Assembly: GCA_002025865.1 (NCBI GenBank)
Contig: MWOR01000148.1
Location: forward strand, 32,148-96,147
From: Prochlorococcus sp. HOT208_60m_813I02
GTDB taxonomy: Bacteria; Cyanobacteriota; Cyanobacteriia; PCC-6307; Cyanobiaceae
DNA: 64,000 nucleotides
Direction of reading: 5' to 3'
Shown here: positions 32,529-43,518 of the stretch, in pieces
How the letters are laid out: each line of letters starts with the position of its first letter
Position numbering within the stretch: the first letter of the stretch is position 1
Position numbers and translations under genes: made by a program
Notes under the pieces: model-generated
What the model was told of the DNA's origin: nothing
The model's input: only the letters and a program-made list of their open reading frames with translations
The model's database searches: none

Positions 32529-33734
32529 TCAATTAAAATTATTTTTTTGGCCTAATTTAAGTCTATTTACCAAAGGTTTAGCTGAAATTCCTTGTATTCC
32601 TACTGTCATCAAAATAGTAAGAAAAACTAAACCTTGTAGACGGCCAGCCCCAAGGATACCAGCCTGCTCTAATCTGATTGAAAAAAGAGAAGCTACAGCT
32701 GCAGTAACAATACCTCTTGGGGCTAACCAGGCTAAAAATATTTTTTCTTTTAAGTTCAAGTCTTTCCCCATTGTTGCTATCCAGATAGAGATAGGGCGAA
32801 CAATTACCATCAACATAAAAACGCAAACAACCCCTCCCCAGCCTAGCGGACTTAATTCACCCCAAGAAACGTCAGCGGCCAAAAGAGGGAAAAGAACTGT
32901 TATTGCTAATTGAGCTAATTCACCTATTAGATTATCCAATCTCTCCTTATCTATAACTTCTCTTTTGCCTACAATAAAACCTGCCGCGACTGAAGCCGGC
33001 AAGCCTGATTCTGGTAAAAAATATTCGCAAATTCCATACACAAGGAAAATAAATCCAAGGGTAACTTGAAGCTCTATACCAAATGAGGCTTCATTTTTTA
33101 TTTTTTTTAAAATTTCTGATAGTAACCATCCTGCACTTAATCCGATTAAAACTCCACCCCCTAATCTTTGCATTAATGCTATAAATACATCTTTAATCCC
33201 ACGAAGGTCCCCTAAAGTCAATTCTAAAAGCAGTAATGCTAGTACTGCACCAATTGGTTCAAGCAGCAACCCCTCAGCTTTTAAAACTTCCGAGAGTGGG
33301 GAAGCTAATTTTATTTGTTCCACTAATGGAGAGACAACTGTTGGTCCAGTAGCTAGAACTATGGCACTATATATTCCTGCGACTTGCCATGAGAGGCCAG
33401 CCAGCCAATGAGCAATGAAAATTCCAGCTGATAATGAAATAAAAAGTCTTACCAATGAAATTTTTAAAACAGTATTTCTTATATTCCCCTCAGGCAGTTT
33501 TAAATTTAATCCTCCTTCAAAAAGAACCAAAGAGACCAAAAGCCCCACAATAGTTTCAAGCCCTTGCCCGAGATCTAAAGGCTCAACAAGTCCCAATCCT
33601 GATCTTCCAATTAATAATCCAGAAAGCAATAAAATAACAACACTTGGGAATCCTGTAAAAGAAGAAAATAATCGAGCGCAAGCGCCTGCAAATACAGTTA
33701 TCCCCCAAAGTAATCCAAGCCTTTCAGGCGTCAT
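32529..33734 (-). CDS. CPA-type Na+/H+ antiporter
   Basis: Multi-TM protein, LATGPTVVSPLVEQ and LAWLAPRGIVTAAVASLF motifs. Confidence 0.88.
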   Translation of the reverse strand: MTPERLGLLWGITVFAGACARLFSSFTGFPSVVILLLSGLLIGRSGLGLVEPLDLGQGLETIVGLLVSLVLFEGGLNLKLPEGNIRNTVLKISLVRLFISLSAGIFIAHWLAGLSWQVAGIYSAIVLATGPTVVSPLVEQIKLASPLSEVLKAEGLLLEPIGAVLALLLLELTLGDLRGIKDVFIALMQRLGGGVLIGLSAGWLLSEILKKIKNEASFGIELQVTLGFIFLVYGICEYFLPESGLPASVAAGFIVGKREVIDKERLDNLIGELAQLAITVLFPLLAADVSWGELSPLGWGGVVCVFMLMVIVRPISIWIATMGKDLNLKEKIFLAWLAPRGIVTAAVASLFSIRLEQAGILGAGRLQGLVFLTILMTVGIQGISAKPLVNRLKLGQKNNFN

Positions 33735-33836
33735 ATAAAATTATAAATAATAAAAACATTCATTATTTTGATTAAATCAATAATCTTATCTCTAGTCCAA
33801 TAAAAACAATACTTTTTAATTTAATGCATCGGCTGA

Positions 33837-33874
33837 AAAAGAGTATTTTAAAAAATTCTTTCAAAAATACTTTT
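33837..33874 (-). terminator. Candidate hairpin downstream of hli
   Basis: AAAAGAGTATTTT...AAAATACTTTT near-palindrome (one bulge) just 3' of the hli stop. Confidence 0.3.
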
Positions 33875-33896
33875 AAGAAAATTAATTTTATTTCTA

Positions 33897-34073
33897 TTAA
33901 GAAAACTGGCTTATTAAAGCAATAATTATAAAAATAATTCCTATACCAACAGTTGCCATCCTTCCATTCCATATTTCAGCTTGAGGGGTAAAACCTCTTT
34001 TCCACAAGTTCAATTCCTTTTTATCAACGAAGTTTTTTGTCTCTTTAATCTCGATTTTAGGTTGTTTGTTCAT
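33897..34073 (-). CDS. hli: High-light-inducible (HLIP/Ohp-like) chlorophyll-binding protein, 58 aa
   Basis: Hand translation: MNKQPKIEIKETKNFVDKKELNLWKRGFTPQAEIWNGRMATVGIGIIFIIIALISQFS*. Contains the ExxNGRxAxxG-like motif. Below the ORF-track cutoff. Confidence 0.88.
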   Translation of the reverse strand: MNKQPKIEIKETKNFVDKKELNLWKRGFTPQAEIWNGRMATVGIGIIFIIIALISQFS

Positions 34074-34078
34074 TGAAA

Positions 34079-35149
34079 TTAGAAAGGAGGGTTTTCTTCA
34101 TAAAGGGTATTTGCTTGTTCAATTGATAGTCTTCCTGAGACACCTAATTTAAGGGAACTTAAATGATCCTTAAATTTGATTCTGAACAAAGCCGCCGCTC
34201 CAATCATTGCCGCATTATCTGTACAAAGTTCAAGAGGCGCTAAATGAACTTTAATAGATTTTTTACTAGCTTCACTAATCATCATTTTTCTTAATGTATT
34301 GTTAGCAGCCACTCCCCCAACCACAACTATATTATCCAAGCTATGATCTTCTGCGCATTTTATTGTTCTCTCTACCAAGACCTCTGCCACTACTCTCTCA
34401 AAACTTGCAGCAATATCTGGAATTGGAACGGTCTTCCCAGCCAAATTTATTCTCTCAACTAATCTTAATACGGCAGTTTTTAAACCACTAAAAGAGAAAT
34501 CATATTTAAGGAATCCACCTTTTTTATCAGAGATCTTACATTTTGGTAAATTAAATTTCATTGGGTCCCCATTTTTAGCAATCTTTTCAATTGCCGGTCC
34601 TCCTGGATAACTAAGACCTAATAGTCTGCCAACTTTATCAAAGGCTTCTCCAGCAGCATCATCAAAACTTTTCCCAAGTCTTTGCATCCCCCTACTATCA
34701 TCTACCTTTATCAATTCAGTATGCCCGCCGCTAACAAGTAATGTAAGAAAAGATTTCTTTGGATAGTTTTCTGAAAATAGAATTGAAGATAAATGCCCCT
34801 CCAAATGATGAATTCCCAAAAATGGTTTTGAATGTAACATGCAAAGTGATCTTGCGGTTAGAGAGCCAACTCGTAAACAACCAACTAATCCAGGAGCTAC
34901 AGTTGACGCAATATAATCGACTTCCTCAATTTTAATTTTTGCTTCTTCTAGAGCCTCATCTAACACAAAAGGTAATAATTCTAAATGCTTTCTAGCTGCA
35001 AGTTCAGGCACAACTCCTCCCCATTTTGAATGATCTTCAATTTGAGAGGCAATTATATTTGAATGTATTCTGAAAGTATCGCCAATATTAGAAACTATTG
35101 AGACAGATGTCTCATCACAACTTGTTTCAATAGCTAAAACTTTATGCAT
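34079..35149 (-). CDS. tsaD: tRNA N6-adenosine threonylcarbamoyltransferase
   Basis: AIETSCDETSVSIV, HHLEGHLSS and GVAANNTLR motifs. Confidence 0.97.
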   Translation of the reverse strand: MHKVLAIETSCDETSVSIVSNIGDTFRIHSNIIASQIEDHSKWGGVVPELAARKHLELLPFVLDEALEEAKIKIEEVDYIASTVAPGLVGCLRVGSLTARSLCMLHSKPFLGIHHLEGHLSSILFSENYPKKSFLTLLVSGGHTELIKVDDSRGMQRLGKSFDDAAGEAFDKVGRLLGLSYPGGPAIEKIAKNGDPMKFNLPKCKISDKKGGFLKYDFSFSGLKTAVLRLVERINLAGKTVPIPDIAASFERVVAEVLVERTIKCAEDHSLDNIVVVGGVAANNTLRKMMISEASKKSIKVHLAPLELCTDNAAMIGAAALFRIKFKDHLSSLKLGVSGRLSIEQANTLYEENPPF

Positions 35150-35223
35150 TTTTGATTCAACTTGTTCTATTTTAATATTAATTTCTTACTTAACACATTA
35201 TAAGGAATTAAAGATTGCAACTT

Positions 35224-35778
35224 ATGAAATTCTTTTTTTCAATCATAACCTCAGTTTTTCTGTTCCTCGGAATTACTCCAATTGCTCTAGCTGCAAATGG
35301 GCCTGCCTTAAACGCAGATAGAGCTAGCACAGAATATACCGCTTCAGCTCTCACAAAATGCTCTGAAAATCCTAAATTCATTGAGAGAGCAAATTCTGCA
35401 ACTACTCAAAAAGACATAGCAAGATTTGAAAGATATGGAAAAGCATCATGTGGAGATGATGGTCTTCCTCATTTAATAATTGGACCTCCTCTTGAGCCAT
35501 GGGGAGCCCTTTTAAATAGAGGTCATGAAGGAGATTTACTTATTCCCGGAGTATTGTTCATTTACATTGCTGGAATTATTGGTTGGTCAGGAAGAGAGTA
35601 TCTAATTGAATCAAAAAAGACTAAGAATCCAGCAGATCTTGAGATCATTATTGACCTAGACTTAGCCAGAAAATGTCTTGTAAAAGGAGCCCAATGGCCT
35701 CTTCTTGCTAATAAACAAGGTAGAAATGGAGATTTAAGAGAGAAAGATAAAAATATTACACTTAATGGTCCTCGCTAA
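35224..35778 (+). CDS. psaF: Photosystem I subunit III (PsaF)
   Basis: Signal peptide then LTKCSENPKFIERA...CGDDGLPHLI...FIYIAGIIGWSGREYL. Confidence 0.96.
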   Translation: MKFFFSIITSVFLFLGITPIALAANGPALNADRASTEYTASALTKCSENPKFIERANSATTQKDIARFERYGKASCGDDGLPHLIIGPPLEPWGALLNRGHEGDLLIPGVLFIYIAGIIGWSGREYLIESKKTKNPADLEIIIDLDLARKCLVKGAQWPLLANKQGRNGDLREKDKNITLNGPR

Positions 35779-35805
35779 ACATCCTTAAAAAACTTTCAAA
35801 AACAA

Positions 35806-35940
35806 ATGTTCAAAATTCTAAACACAAAATTTGTCAGATCTGCACCAGTTGTAGCAGCAATTTGGCTAAGCCTTACAGCTGGAATAATTATTGAATTTAA
35901 TAGGTTTTTCCCAGATTTATTATTCCATCCAATGAGTTGA
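35806..35940 (+). CDS. psaJ: Photosystem I subunit IX (PsaJ), 44 aa
   Basis: Hand translation: [44 protein letters not shown]. Follows psaF as expected; missed by the track. Confidence 0.95.
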   Translation: MFKILNTKFVRSAPVVAAIWLSLTAGIIIEFNRFFPDLLFHPMS

Positions 35941-35954
35941 TAAATAGAAAATAA

Positions 35955-36509
35955 TCAAGTTTTTATTAACTTCATTATTTTTTTTGCTGTTTCATCAACA
36001 TTGTGATTTGTTAATGCAAAATCAAATTCATTTGATACTGAAATCTCATAATTAGCCCTTGAGAGTCTTTTTTTAATTGCCTCTTCTTTTTCTGTACCTC
36101 TATTTCTTATTCTTCTCTCTAACTCTTCTTTATCCGGAGGAAGTAAAAATATTGACTGTGAATTAGGATACTTATTTTTTATTTGCCTTGCACCCTCTAC
36201 TTCAATTTCAAGTAGTACGGTAAATCCCTTTTTTATTTTCTCATTAACAGAAGACAAAGGCGTTCCATAGTAGTTCCCAGCAAATTGAGCCCATTCAAGG
36301 AAAAGATTTTGTTCAATCATTTCTTTAAACTTTTCTTGGTTTAAGAAATAATAATTTTCTCCGTCCTTCTCTCCCTCTCTAGGTTCTCTAGTAGTTGCAG
36401 ATATTGAAAGCCAAAAATTTTTTTCTTTACATAATATTTCTTTAACAACTGTTCCTTTACCTACACCGCTGGGTCCAGTAAGGATAATAAGTTTTTTTTG
36501 ATTTTTCAT
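35955..36509 (-). CDS. gmk: Guanylate kinase
   Basis: LTGPSGVGKGTVVKEI, TTREPREGEKDGENYYF. Confidence 0.96.
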   Translation of the reverse strand: MKNQKKLIILTGPSGVGKGTVVKEILCKEKNFWLSISATTREPREGEKDGENYYFLNQEKFKEMIEQNLFLEWAQFAGNYYGTPLSSVNEKIKKGFTVLLEIEVEGARQIKNKYPNSQSIFLLPPDKEELERRIRNRGTEKEEAIKKRLSRANYEISVSNEFDFALTNHNVDETAKKIMKLIKT

Positions 36510-36558
36510 ATTAAATTTTTTACAGTAAAATAGACTTCTTGTGAATTAAAAAGGAATA

Positions 36559-38283
36559 ATGCAAAAAGGTGTTCCACAGATAATGGATATTACATCTATT
36601 AAATCTGTCTTGCATTATTTGACAAAGAACATCTTACCTACAAAGTTTGAGACTGCCCAACAACCTGAGCCTAATACAATTCAATTATGTTTCAGAGGAG
36701 TTGATTCTCAAACATGGTTAGAAGTTTCATGGAATGGAGACTCTCCAAGAATACTAAAGATAAATAAGCCAGAAAAGATTGGAAGAGAAAGCACACTTTC
36801 TAAACAAATAAGATACGGATTAAAGTATATGGCTTTAATTTCGATTGATCAAGATGATTTCGAGAGAGTTATAAAATTTAGTTTTGCAAAAAAACCTGGA
36901 GATGAAATTAATAAGTATTTAATTTTTGAATTAATGGGAAAACATAGTAATATTTTTTATCTGGATAATAAACATAAAATAATTGCCGTTGGTAAACAAA
37001 TTAAATCAAGTCAATCTAGTTTTAGAACAATTTCAACAGGATCAATTTATTCTGACCCTCCAGTCAATATGAAAAAACAACCTAGAGAAGATGAGTCTTT
37101 TCAATCATGGAAAGACTCAATTTCAATAGTACCTGAGTCTTTGAAATACTGTTTAATAAATACCTATCAAGGAGTAAGCCCTATCCTCACAAAACAATTA
37201 GAGGTTGTTAGCGCAACTGTTAATTCAGAAATAATGGAAAAAAATATTGATTTCATTAGCAACTCAGACCTAAAGGAGATCTTTAAAAATTGGAAGATTT
37301 GGATAAAAAGGTTTAAAAACAATAACTTTAATTTTTCTACGTTCAACAAAGATTTTTATTGCGTTTGGTTTTTTGATAAGGAAATTAATTGCGAAAATAA
37401 AATAGATTTATGCACAAGCTTAGAGAATTATTATGATTTTCATCTGAAACAAAAAAAACTTGAATTATTGGAAAAGAAAATTGAAGGGATAATTTTTAGA
37501 CAGACCAATACTGAGAAAAAGAATTTAAATATTCAATATGATCTTCTGACAAAATCAGAAAACTACGAGATATATAAAGAAAAAGCTGATAATATATTCG
37601 CTTCACATGAAATTAAAAAACAAGAAATTATAAAGGGACAAAAACTATATAAAAAATCAAAAAAACTAAAGAGATCTAGAGAATTAATAAAAGAAAGATT
37701 AAATTTTTACAAAACAAACATAGAGAGATTAGAGGAATTCACTACGCTTCTAGAAAATTTAAATTCTTTAAATCATGAAAAACTTTCTATGAGAATCAAA
37801 CTACTAGAAGAAATTATAGAAGAAATTTGTAACGAGTTTAATATCAATATCAAGAAGCAAAGAGATGATCACAAAAGTACATATGAGATAGAATCTTCAC
37901 CAATTCAAGTGGACACTCCCACAGGATTAAAGCTTCAAGTAGGGCGAAATATGAGGCAAAATGATTTAATAAGCTTTAAGTTCTCAAAAAAAGGCGATTT
38001 ATGGTTTCATGCACAGGAATCACCAGGAAGTCATGTAGTTTTGAAGTCTTCATCTCAAGTAGCATCTCAACAAGATCTTCAAATAGCTGCAGATTTAGCT
38101 GCTTTATTTAGTAAGGCAAAAAGAAACATTAAAGTTCCAATTAATTTAGTAAAGATTAAAGATTTGCAAAAAATCAAAAACGGAGGACCGGGTTGCGTTT
38201 CCTTTAAAAATGGAGAAATTATTTGGGGAAATCCTACAAGAGGAGAAGATTACATTAAGAAAAATCTTAAAACAGTAATTTAG
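36559..38283 (+). CDS. NFACT / RqcH-like (fibronectin-binding A family) protein
   Basis: C-terminal GRNMRQNDLISFKFSKKGDLWFHAQESPGSHVVLK (NFACT-R); ATG 36583 is an alternative start. Confidence 0.9.
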   Translation: MQKGVPQIMDITSIKSVLHYLTKNILPTKFETAQQPEPNTIQLCFRGVDSQTWLEVSWNGDSPRILKINKPEKIGRESTLSKQIRYGLKYMALISIDQDDFERVIKFSFAKKPGDEINKYLIFELMGKHSNIFYLDNKHKIIAVGKQIKSSQSSFRTISTGSIYSDPPVNMKKQPREDESFQSWKDSISIVPESLKYCLINTYQGVSPILTKQLEVVSATVNSEIMEKNIDFISNSDLKEIFKNWKIWIKRFKNNNFNFSTFNKDFYCVWFFDKEINCENKIDLCTSLENYYDFHLKQKKLELLEKKIEGIIFRQTNTEKKNLNIQYDLLTKSENYEIYKEKADNIFASHEIKKQEIIKGQKLYKKSKKLKRSRELIKERLNFYKTNIERLEEFTTLLENLNSLNHEKLSMRIKLLEEIIEEICNEFNINIKKQRDDHKSTYEIESSPIQVDTPTGLKLQVGRNMRQNDLISFKFSKKGDLWFHAQESPGSHVVLKSSSQVASQQDLQIAADLAALFSKAKRNIKVPINLVKIKDLQKIKNGGPGCVSFKNGEIIWGNPTRGEDYIKKNLKTVI

Positions 38284-38311
38284 TTTATAATAAAAAAAAT
38301 TTTAAATCTAA

Positions 38312-38572
38312 ATGTTTGATTTTCTTTTAGGCACTCATGAATTTTTAGGCAATCATAGTTTTCCAGAATTTATTGTTGGATATCTATTTGGTGCTGCATT
38401 AATAATTGGAGCCCCTACTGTTTTCTTACTACTTGCCTTCGTAAGTGCTTTAATGAAAACAAATGGGAAAATGGGTGGATATAGAGAATATGAAACTTAT
38501 GGTGAATCATCTTTAAATGATGCCCCTCCTTTCTTATTACCAGATCCAACAAATCCTAAATTAAGCAAATAA
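38312..38572 (+). CDS. Small conserved membrane protein of unknown function (86 aa)
   Basis: Central TM plus polar Pro-rich C-terminus (APPFLLPDPTNPKLSK). Confidence 0.65.
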   Translation: MFDFLLGTHEFLGNHSFPEFIVGYLFGAALIIGAPTVFLLLAFVSALMKTNGKMGGYREYETYGESSLNDAPPFLLPDPTNPKLSK

Positions 38573-38652
38573 TTAAGTTTATCGAAAAATAAATTGGACT
38601 TTGACAATAGTAGTTTTAACCCTTTTTCTTACACAATTTTTATTAAATAATA

Positions 38653-39411
38653 ATGAGAGGTACCGGTCAAAGTGAAAAAAAATTATCAGATTCAATGACT
38701 TTTAGTGATCATTTAGAGGAGCTTCGTCAAAGGATACTAAACTCAATTACAGCAATACTTATTTCAATATTCTTTAGTTTTCTCATCATAAAGCCATTAA
38801 TATCTTTTTTAGAAATTCCAGCTGGTGATATTCATTTACTACAACTTGCTCCAGGAGAATTTTTATTTGTTGCTATTAAAGTTGCAGGTTACAGCGGATT
38901 GATAGTTTCTATGCCTTATATTTTTTATCAAATAATATTATTCATTTCTCCTGGTTTAACAAAACAAGAAAAAAGCCTTATCTTGCCTGCAGTTTTTGGT
39001 TCAGGTCTTCTATTTTTTTTAGGATTAATTTTTTCATGGTGGATATTAGTCCCTGCAGCAATAAATTTCTTCATTAGTTTCGGTGCTGATATTGTTGAAC
39101 CAACTTGGTCTATAGAAAGATATTTTGATTTTGTTCTATTATTAATGTCTAGCACTGCAATAGCTTTTCAATTGCCAGTATTACAATTTATTCTTGGTTC
39201 TCTTGGAATAATCACAACAGAAAAAATGATTTCAAATTGGAAGATAGTTGTAATTTCCTCTGCAATATTATCTGCAGTGATTACCCCTTCAACTGACCCA
39301 TTGACTATGTCATTGCTATCTATATCGATTGTGTTTTTATTTTTTGTGGGTACTGGATTAACCTACTTGTCAGAAAATCTTAAGTCAAAAACTCTTTCAT
39401 CTTCTCATTAA
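38653..39411 (+). CDS. tatC: Twin-arginine translocase subunit TatC
   Basis: MTFSDHLEELRQRI, FSPGLTKQEK-like segment and six-TM profile. Confidence 0.95.
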   Translation: MRGTGQSEKKLSDSMTFSDHLEELRQRILNSITAILISIFFSFLIIKPLISFLEIPAGDIHLLQLAPGEFLFVAIKVAGYSGLIVSMPYIFYQIILFISPGLTKQEKSLILPAVFGSGLLFFLGLIFSWWILVPAAINFFISFGADIVEPTWSIERYFDFVLLLMSSTAIAFQLPVLQFILGSLGIITTEKMISNWKIVVISSAILSAVITPSTDPLTMSLLSISIVFLFFVGTGLTYLSENLKSKTLSSSH

Positions 39412-39697
39412 GATCTAATTGCAAGCTGACAGCTCTACCTAACCTTGGCTTAGCATTGACTTTCTTTAGCCATTCCCTTACTTCTTCTGAATATCCACAT
39501 CTATTTAAAATCTCGATTTTATCAGCTATCGATTTTTTATATTCATCTTCACTTAAAGGGAATGATTCCTGTCCAAGAAATCCCCACATCATTTGAAAAT
39601 ATAAGAATTTTCCTCTTCTAAAGAGTCTAAAATCATATTTTTTCCCCCAGCGATGAATCAAATAATGTATAACTTCATCTACTAGCAATGGGTTCAT
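39380..39697 (-). CDS. DUF3067-like protein
   Basis: VIHYLIHRWGKKYDFRLFRRGKFLYFQMMWGFLGQESFPLSE. Confidence 0.75.
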   Translation of the reverse strand: MNPLLVDEVIHYLIHRWGKKYDFRLFRRGKFLYFQMMWGFLGQESFPLSEDEYKKSIADKIEILNRCGYSEEVREWLKKVNAKPRLGRAVSLQLDLNEKMKEFLT

Positions 39698-39820
39698 TTA
39701 AATCAATTAATTAAGACTTCCTAAACTTTTACTTTAAATTATTAAAAGTCCTATCTATTTGCAACAGAAATTGAACAATTTGCTCCATAATAACTAATAA
39801 ATAACTGAACCAAGTAGCGA

Positions 39821-40357
39821 ATGACTCAATTAAGTTCCAATGATGTCCCTTCTATGGGTCGAAGGCAATTTATGAATCTTCTTACATTTGGTACTGCAAC
39901 TGGTGTAGCTTTAGGAGCCCTTTACCCTGTAGCTAATTATTTCATGCCTCTAAGAGCAGGCGGTGGTGGAGGTGGAACTTCTGCTAAAGATGAATTAGGG
40001 AATCCAATAACTAAGACAGGTTGGTTAGCTACCCATCAAGCAGGAGACAGAAGTCTAGTACAGGGTCTAAAGGGAGATCCAACTTATTTAATAGTTAATG
40101 AGGGTGGGGAAATAGGAGAATTTGGTTTAAATGCAATTTGTACTCATTTAGGTTGTGTTGTCCCATGGGATAGTGGTGCTAATAAATTTATATGTCCTTG
40201 TCATGGCAGTCAGTACGATACTAACGGGAAGGTAGTAAGAGGGCCTGCGCCTTTATCTTTAGCTCTAGCTCATGTAGATATTGAAGATGATGCTGTACTC
40301 GTCAAACAATGGTCAGAAACTGACTTCAGAACTAATGAAAATCCATGGTGGGCATAA
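39821..40357 (+). CDS. petC: Cytochrome b6f Rieske iron-sulfur protein
   Basis: [10 protein letters not shown] and [25 protein letters not shown]. Confidence 0.98.
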   Translation: MTQLSSNDVPSMGRRQFMNLLTFGTATGVALGALYPVANYFMPLRAGGGGGGTSAKDELGNPITKTGWLATHQAGDRSLVQGLKGDPTYLIVNEGGEIGEFGLNAICTHLGCVVPWDSGANKFICPCHGSQYDTNGKVVRGPAPLSLALAHVDIEDDAVLVKQWSETDFRTNENPWWA

Positions 40358-40362
40358 ACAAA

Positions 40363-41316
40363 ATGAAAGGTCTTAAAAATCAAATCATGAAAAAAACAAG
40401 TTTATTTATCTGTACTCTGATTTTCATTTCAAGCATTATATTTTATCCAAAGATCAGTTTTGCTTATCCATTTTGGGCTCAGCAAAACTACGAATCCCCA
40501 AGAGAAGCCACAGGTAAGATAGTCTGTGCAAATTGTCATCTAGCTCAGATGCCTACAATTGCAGAGGTTCCACAATCTGTTGGAGCAGACAGTGTTTTCA
40601 AAGCTGTAGTCAAAATACCCTACAAAAATGATTTAAAAGAGATAGGGGCTGATGGTTCGGAAGTTCCATTACAAGTTGGTGCTGTTGTAATGCTGCCTGA
40701 TGGCTTTAAACTTGCTCCACAAGAAAGATGGACCGAAGAAATAAAAGAGGAGACAGAAGGGGTTTATTTCACTAATTACAGTGAAGAGAAAGATAATATC
40801 ATTATTGTCGGACCTTTACCTGGCGATACCAATAAAGAAATCGTTTTCCCTGTACTTTCCCCTGACCCATCCACTAATAAAGAATATCACTATGGAAAAT
40901 ACTCGTTACATATTGGAGGCAATAGAGGCAGAGGTCAGGTATATCCAACTGGAGACAAGAGCAATAATGTAGTATTCACCTCTTCCACAGCAGGAACTAT
41001 AAATTCAATAGAAACAATTGAAGATGGTAGCTATCAAGTCAATATAGAAAACGATAATGGTGAAATAACTACTGAAGCAGTCCCTGTTGGTCCTCAACTT
41101 ATCGTAAAAGCGCAGGACAAAATTAATGTGGGTGACCCTCTTACTAATGATCCCAACGTTGGTGGCTTTGGGCAATTAGATGCTGAGGTCGTACTTCAGA
41201 GCCCTTATAGAGTTATTGGATTGATTGCATTCTTCATTGGTGTAGGCTTAACACAAATACTTTTAGTATTGAAGAAAAAACAAGTTGAAAAAGTGCAAGC
41301 AGCCGAGGGAATCTAA
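40363..41316 (+). CDS. petA: Cytochrome f (start at 40363 or 40387)
   Basis: Signal peptide, [28 protein letters not shown]-terminal TM. Confidence 0.97.
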   Translation: MKGLKNQIMKKTSLFICTLIFISSIIFYPKISFAYPFWAQQNYESPREATGKIVCANCHLAQMPTIAEVPQSVGADSVFKAVVKIPYKNDLKEIGADGSEVPLQVGAVVMLPDGFKLAPQERWTEEIKEETEGVYFTNYSEEKDNIIIVGPLPGDTNKEIVFPVLSPDPSTNKEYHYGKYSLHIGGNRGRGQVYPTGDKSNNVVFTSSTAGTINSIETIEDGSYQVNIENDNGEITTEAVPVGPQLIVKAQDKINVGDPLTNDPNVGGFGQLDAEVVLQSPYRVIGLIAFFIGVGLTQILLVLKKKQVEKVQAAEGI

Positions 41317-41326
41317 TTTTCTCTAA

Positions 41327-42220
41327 ATGCTTATACTTCAAGCTTTTATACAATCGCCCGGAGAAACTTTTTTAAAGTTAGGATTTATAACTATTAGATG
41401 GTATGGACTTCTTATTTCGGTTTCAGTTTTAATAGGCCTATTTGTCTCTAAAAAACTAGCACAGGCAAGAAATATTAACCCAGAGTTCATTAGTGAAATA
41501 CTTCCTTCATTAATAATCTCTTCAATAATTGGAGCTAGAGCTTATTACGTAATTTTTGAGTGGAGGCAATATAGCGGAGAGAACTTTTTTACTTCTTTTG
41601 AACTATTCAATAACATCATTCAAATACCTTCTTTTCTTGCATTTTGGGAAGGAGGCATAGCAATCCATGGAGGTCTAATTGGGGGATATATATCTATTAT
41701 CTATTTCTGTAAGTCGAAAAATATTAATTTAAAAACTTTTATAGATATATTAATACCCTCTATTATTCTTGGACAATCAATAGGAAGGTGGGGAAATTTT
41801 TTCAATAATGAAGCCTTTGGAGTTCCTACAAATTTGCCATGGAAATTATTTATACCTATCCAAAATAGGCCTTTAGAATTTATTAATTATGAATTTTTTC
41901 ATCCTACATTTCTCTATGAGTCATTATGGAATCTTTTAATTTTCATCGTCCTTATTATTATTTTTAATAAACAAAATAAAACAGATTTTTTCAGGCCTGG
42001 CTTTATTAGCTGTCTTTATTTAATAAGTTATAGCTTTGGAAGATTCTGGATTGAAGGTTTGAGAACTGACCCACTATGCATTGGTGGACTTCCACCTTTC
42101 TGTGATGGAGGTATAAGAATGGCTCAATTTATAAGTATTTTTCTATTTTCTTCTGGATTAATTGGAATATTTTTTTTAAGATTGAGAACATATAGTGGAA
42201 AAAATAGAAAGAATGGATAA
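41327..42220 (+). CDS. lgt: Prolipoprotein diacylglyceryl transferase
   Basis: [15 protein letters not shown] and [17 protein letters not shown]. Confidence 0.96.
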   Translation: MLILQAFIQSPGETFLKLGFITIRWYGLLISVSVLIGLFVSKKLAQARNINPEFISEILPSLIISSIIGARAYYVIFEWRQYSGENFFTSFELFNNIIQIPSFLAFWEGGIAIHGGLIGGYISIIYFCKSKNINLKTFIDILIPSIILGQSIGRWGNFFNNEAFGVPTNLPWKLFIPIQNRPLEFINYEFFHPTFLYESLWNLLIFIVLIIIFNKQNKTDFFRPGFISCLYLISYSFGRFWIEGLRTDPLCIGGLPPFCDGGIRMAQFISIFLFSSGLIGIFFLRLRTYSGKNRKNG

Positions 42221-42968
42221 CAAAATATCCTTTATTGGTGTTGGTCCAGGCGATCCAGAATTATTAACTTTAAAAGCATTAAAAAAGATAAAAATTGCAG
42301 ATGTCATAATTTGGACTGATTCTCTAATTCCTGAAAAGATTTTAGATTCTGCTAAAGAAGGTTCTGAAAAAATAAAAACGAGTTCACTTAACTTAGAGCA
42401 AATCACCTCAATTATGATAGAGAAATTTCAGGCAGGGAAAACTGTTGTAAGGTTGCATGATGGAGACCCTTGCCTTTTTGGTGCAATTAGAGAGCAAATC
42501 GAAATTTTAAAAAACGAAAAAATTGAAATCGAGGTTGTTCCTGGAGTAAGTGCTTTTCAAGTTGCTGCAGCATATCATGAAGCTGAGTTAACCATCCCTG
42601 ACGTAACGCAAACAATAATTTTAACAAGAGCAGGAGGGCGAACAGGGATGCCCGAAAAAGAATCTCTGAAAGATCTTGCGAAACACAAGTCCTCTATATG
42701 TCTATATCTAAGTGCTAGGCATGTGAAAAGGTCTCAAGAAACTCTACTAGAGTTTTACCCTCCAGAGACTAAAGTTATTGTTGGATTTAGAGTATCTTGG
42801 GATGATGGTTGGACATCATTAATAGAATTAAAAGATATGGAAAAATTTTCTATTGAGAAAAAACTAATTAGAACAACCATTTACATAATTAGCCCAGCAA
42901 TTAGTAATTTTCAAAAAAGATCTAATCTTTATAATCCATCTTATAGGCATCTCTTTAGGAATAAATAA
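42216..42968 (+). CDS. cobM: Precorrin-4 C11-methyltransferase
   Basis: [30 protein letters not shown] and [14 protein letters not shown]. Confidence 0.94.
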   Translation, partial: DNKISFIGVGPGDPELLTLKALKKIKIADVIIWTDSLIPEKILDSAKEGSEKIKTSSLNLEQITSIMIEKFQAGKTVVRLHDGDPCLFGAIREQIEILKNEKIEIEVVPGVSAFQVAAAYHEAELTIPDVTQTIILTRAGGRTGMPEKESLKDLAKHKSSICLYLSARHVKRSQETLLEFYPPETKVIVGFRVSWDDGWTSLIELKDMEKFSIEKKLIRTTIYIISPAISNFQKRSNLYNPSYRHLFRNK

Positions 42969-43023
42969 TCTTAAAGTTGATAGAAAAATATTAATTACTA
43001 TAATTAGTAAAAATTTATTTGCT

Positions 43024-43518
43024 TTGAAAGAAATAAAATCTGTTTCGGGAAACAACAATAAAGGAGAAAATTCCTCTTTAAAGAGAATTGGAAATTTCAT
43101 TAAAGAGGCAAGGTTAAGTAGAAATCAATCTATTGAAGAATTGGCTTCTGATTTGAAAATTGGAGCTCATCAGCTTGAAGCCATAGAAGAGGGTAATGAA
43201 GAAAAGCTACCTGAAAGAGTATTTGTCAAAGCAATGATTAGAAGGATTTCACAGAAGCTCAAACTTGATACAGATTTTATAATGGCTGAATTCAAGACAG
43301 AGAGGAAAGAAGTGAAAATTGAAGAAATAGTTGAAGAAGTTTCCAAAAAAAATTACAAGTCTAGGCAATCCAAGAATCTTAATCCAGTAGGGTTCCTAAT
43401 ATTTATTTTAATTTCAGGCTTTCTGGGACTAATCGCATCATCCTTAATTTTCAATTTATTTTCAGACTCTTCTCAGAATCAAACTCCTAAACAAGAACTT
43501 ATTAAAAAAACTAAATAA
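43024..43518 (+). CDS. RodZ-like HTH protein with single TM (TTG start)
   Basis: N-terminal Xre-type HTH (IGNFIKEARLSRNQSIEELASDLKIGAHQLEAIEEG), then one TM. Confidence 0.8.
   Translation: MKEIKSVSGNNNKGENSSLKRIGNFIKEARLSRNQSIEELASDLKIGAHQLEAIEEGNEEKLPERVFVKAMIRRISQKLKLDTDFIMAEFKTERKEVKIEEIVEEVSKKNYKSRQSKNLNPVGFLIFILISGFLGLIASSLIFNLFSDSSQNQTPKQELIKKTK

Noticed and set aside
32482-32913. 143-aa plus-strand ORF after gltX
   Set aside because: Antisense to the well-supported Na+/H+ antiporter; no recognisable domain.
33772-33972. 66-aa minus ORF MEWKDGNCWYRNYFYN...
   Set aside because: Out-of-frame read through the hli gene; the correct frame gives an HLIP.
38601-38675. Possible 24-aa hydrophobic peptide MTIVVLTLFLTQFLLNNNERYRSK overlapping tatC start
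   Set aside because: Too short to support; the TTGACA is equally well explained as a -35 promoter element.
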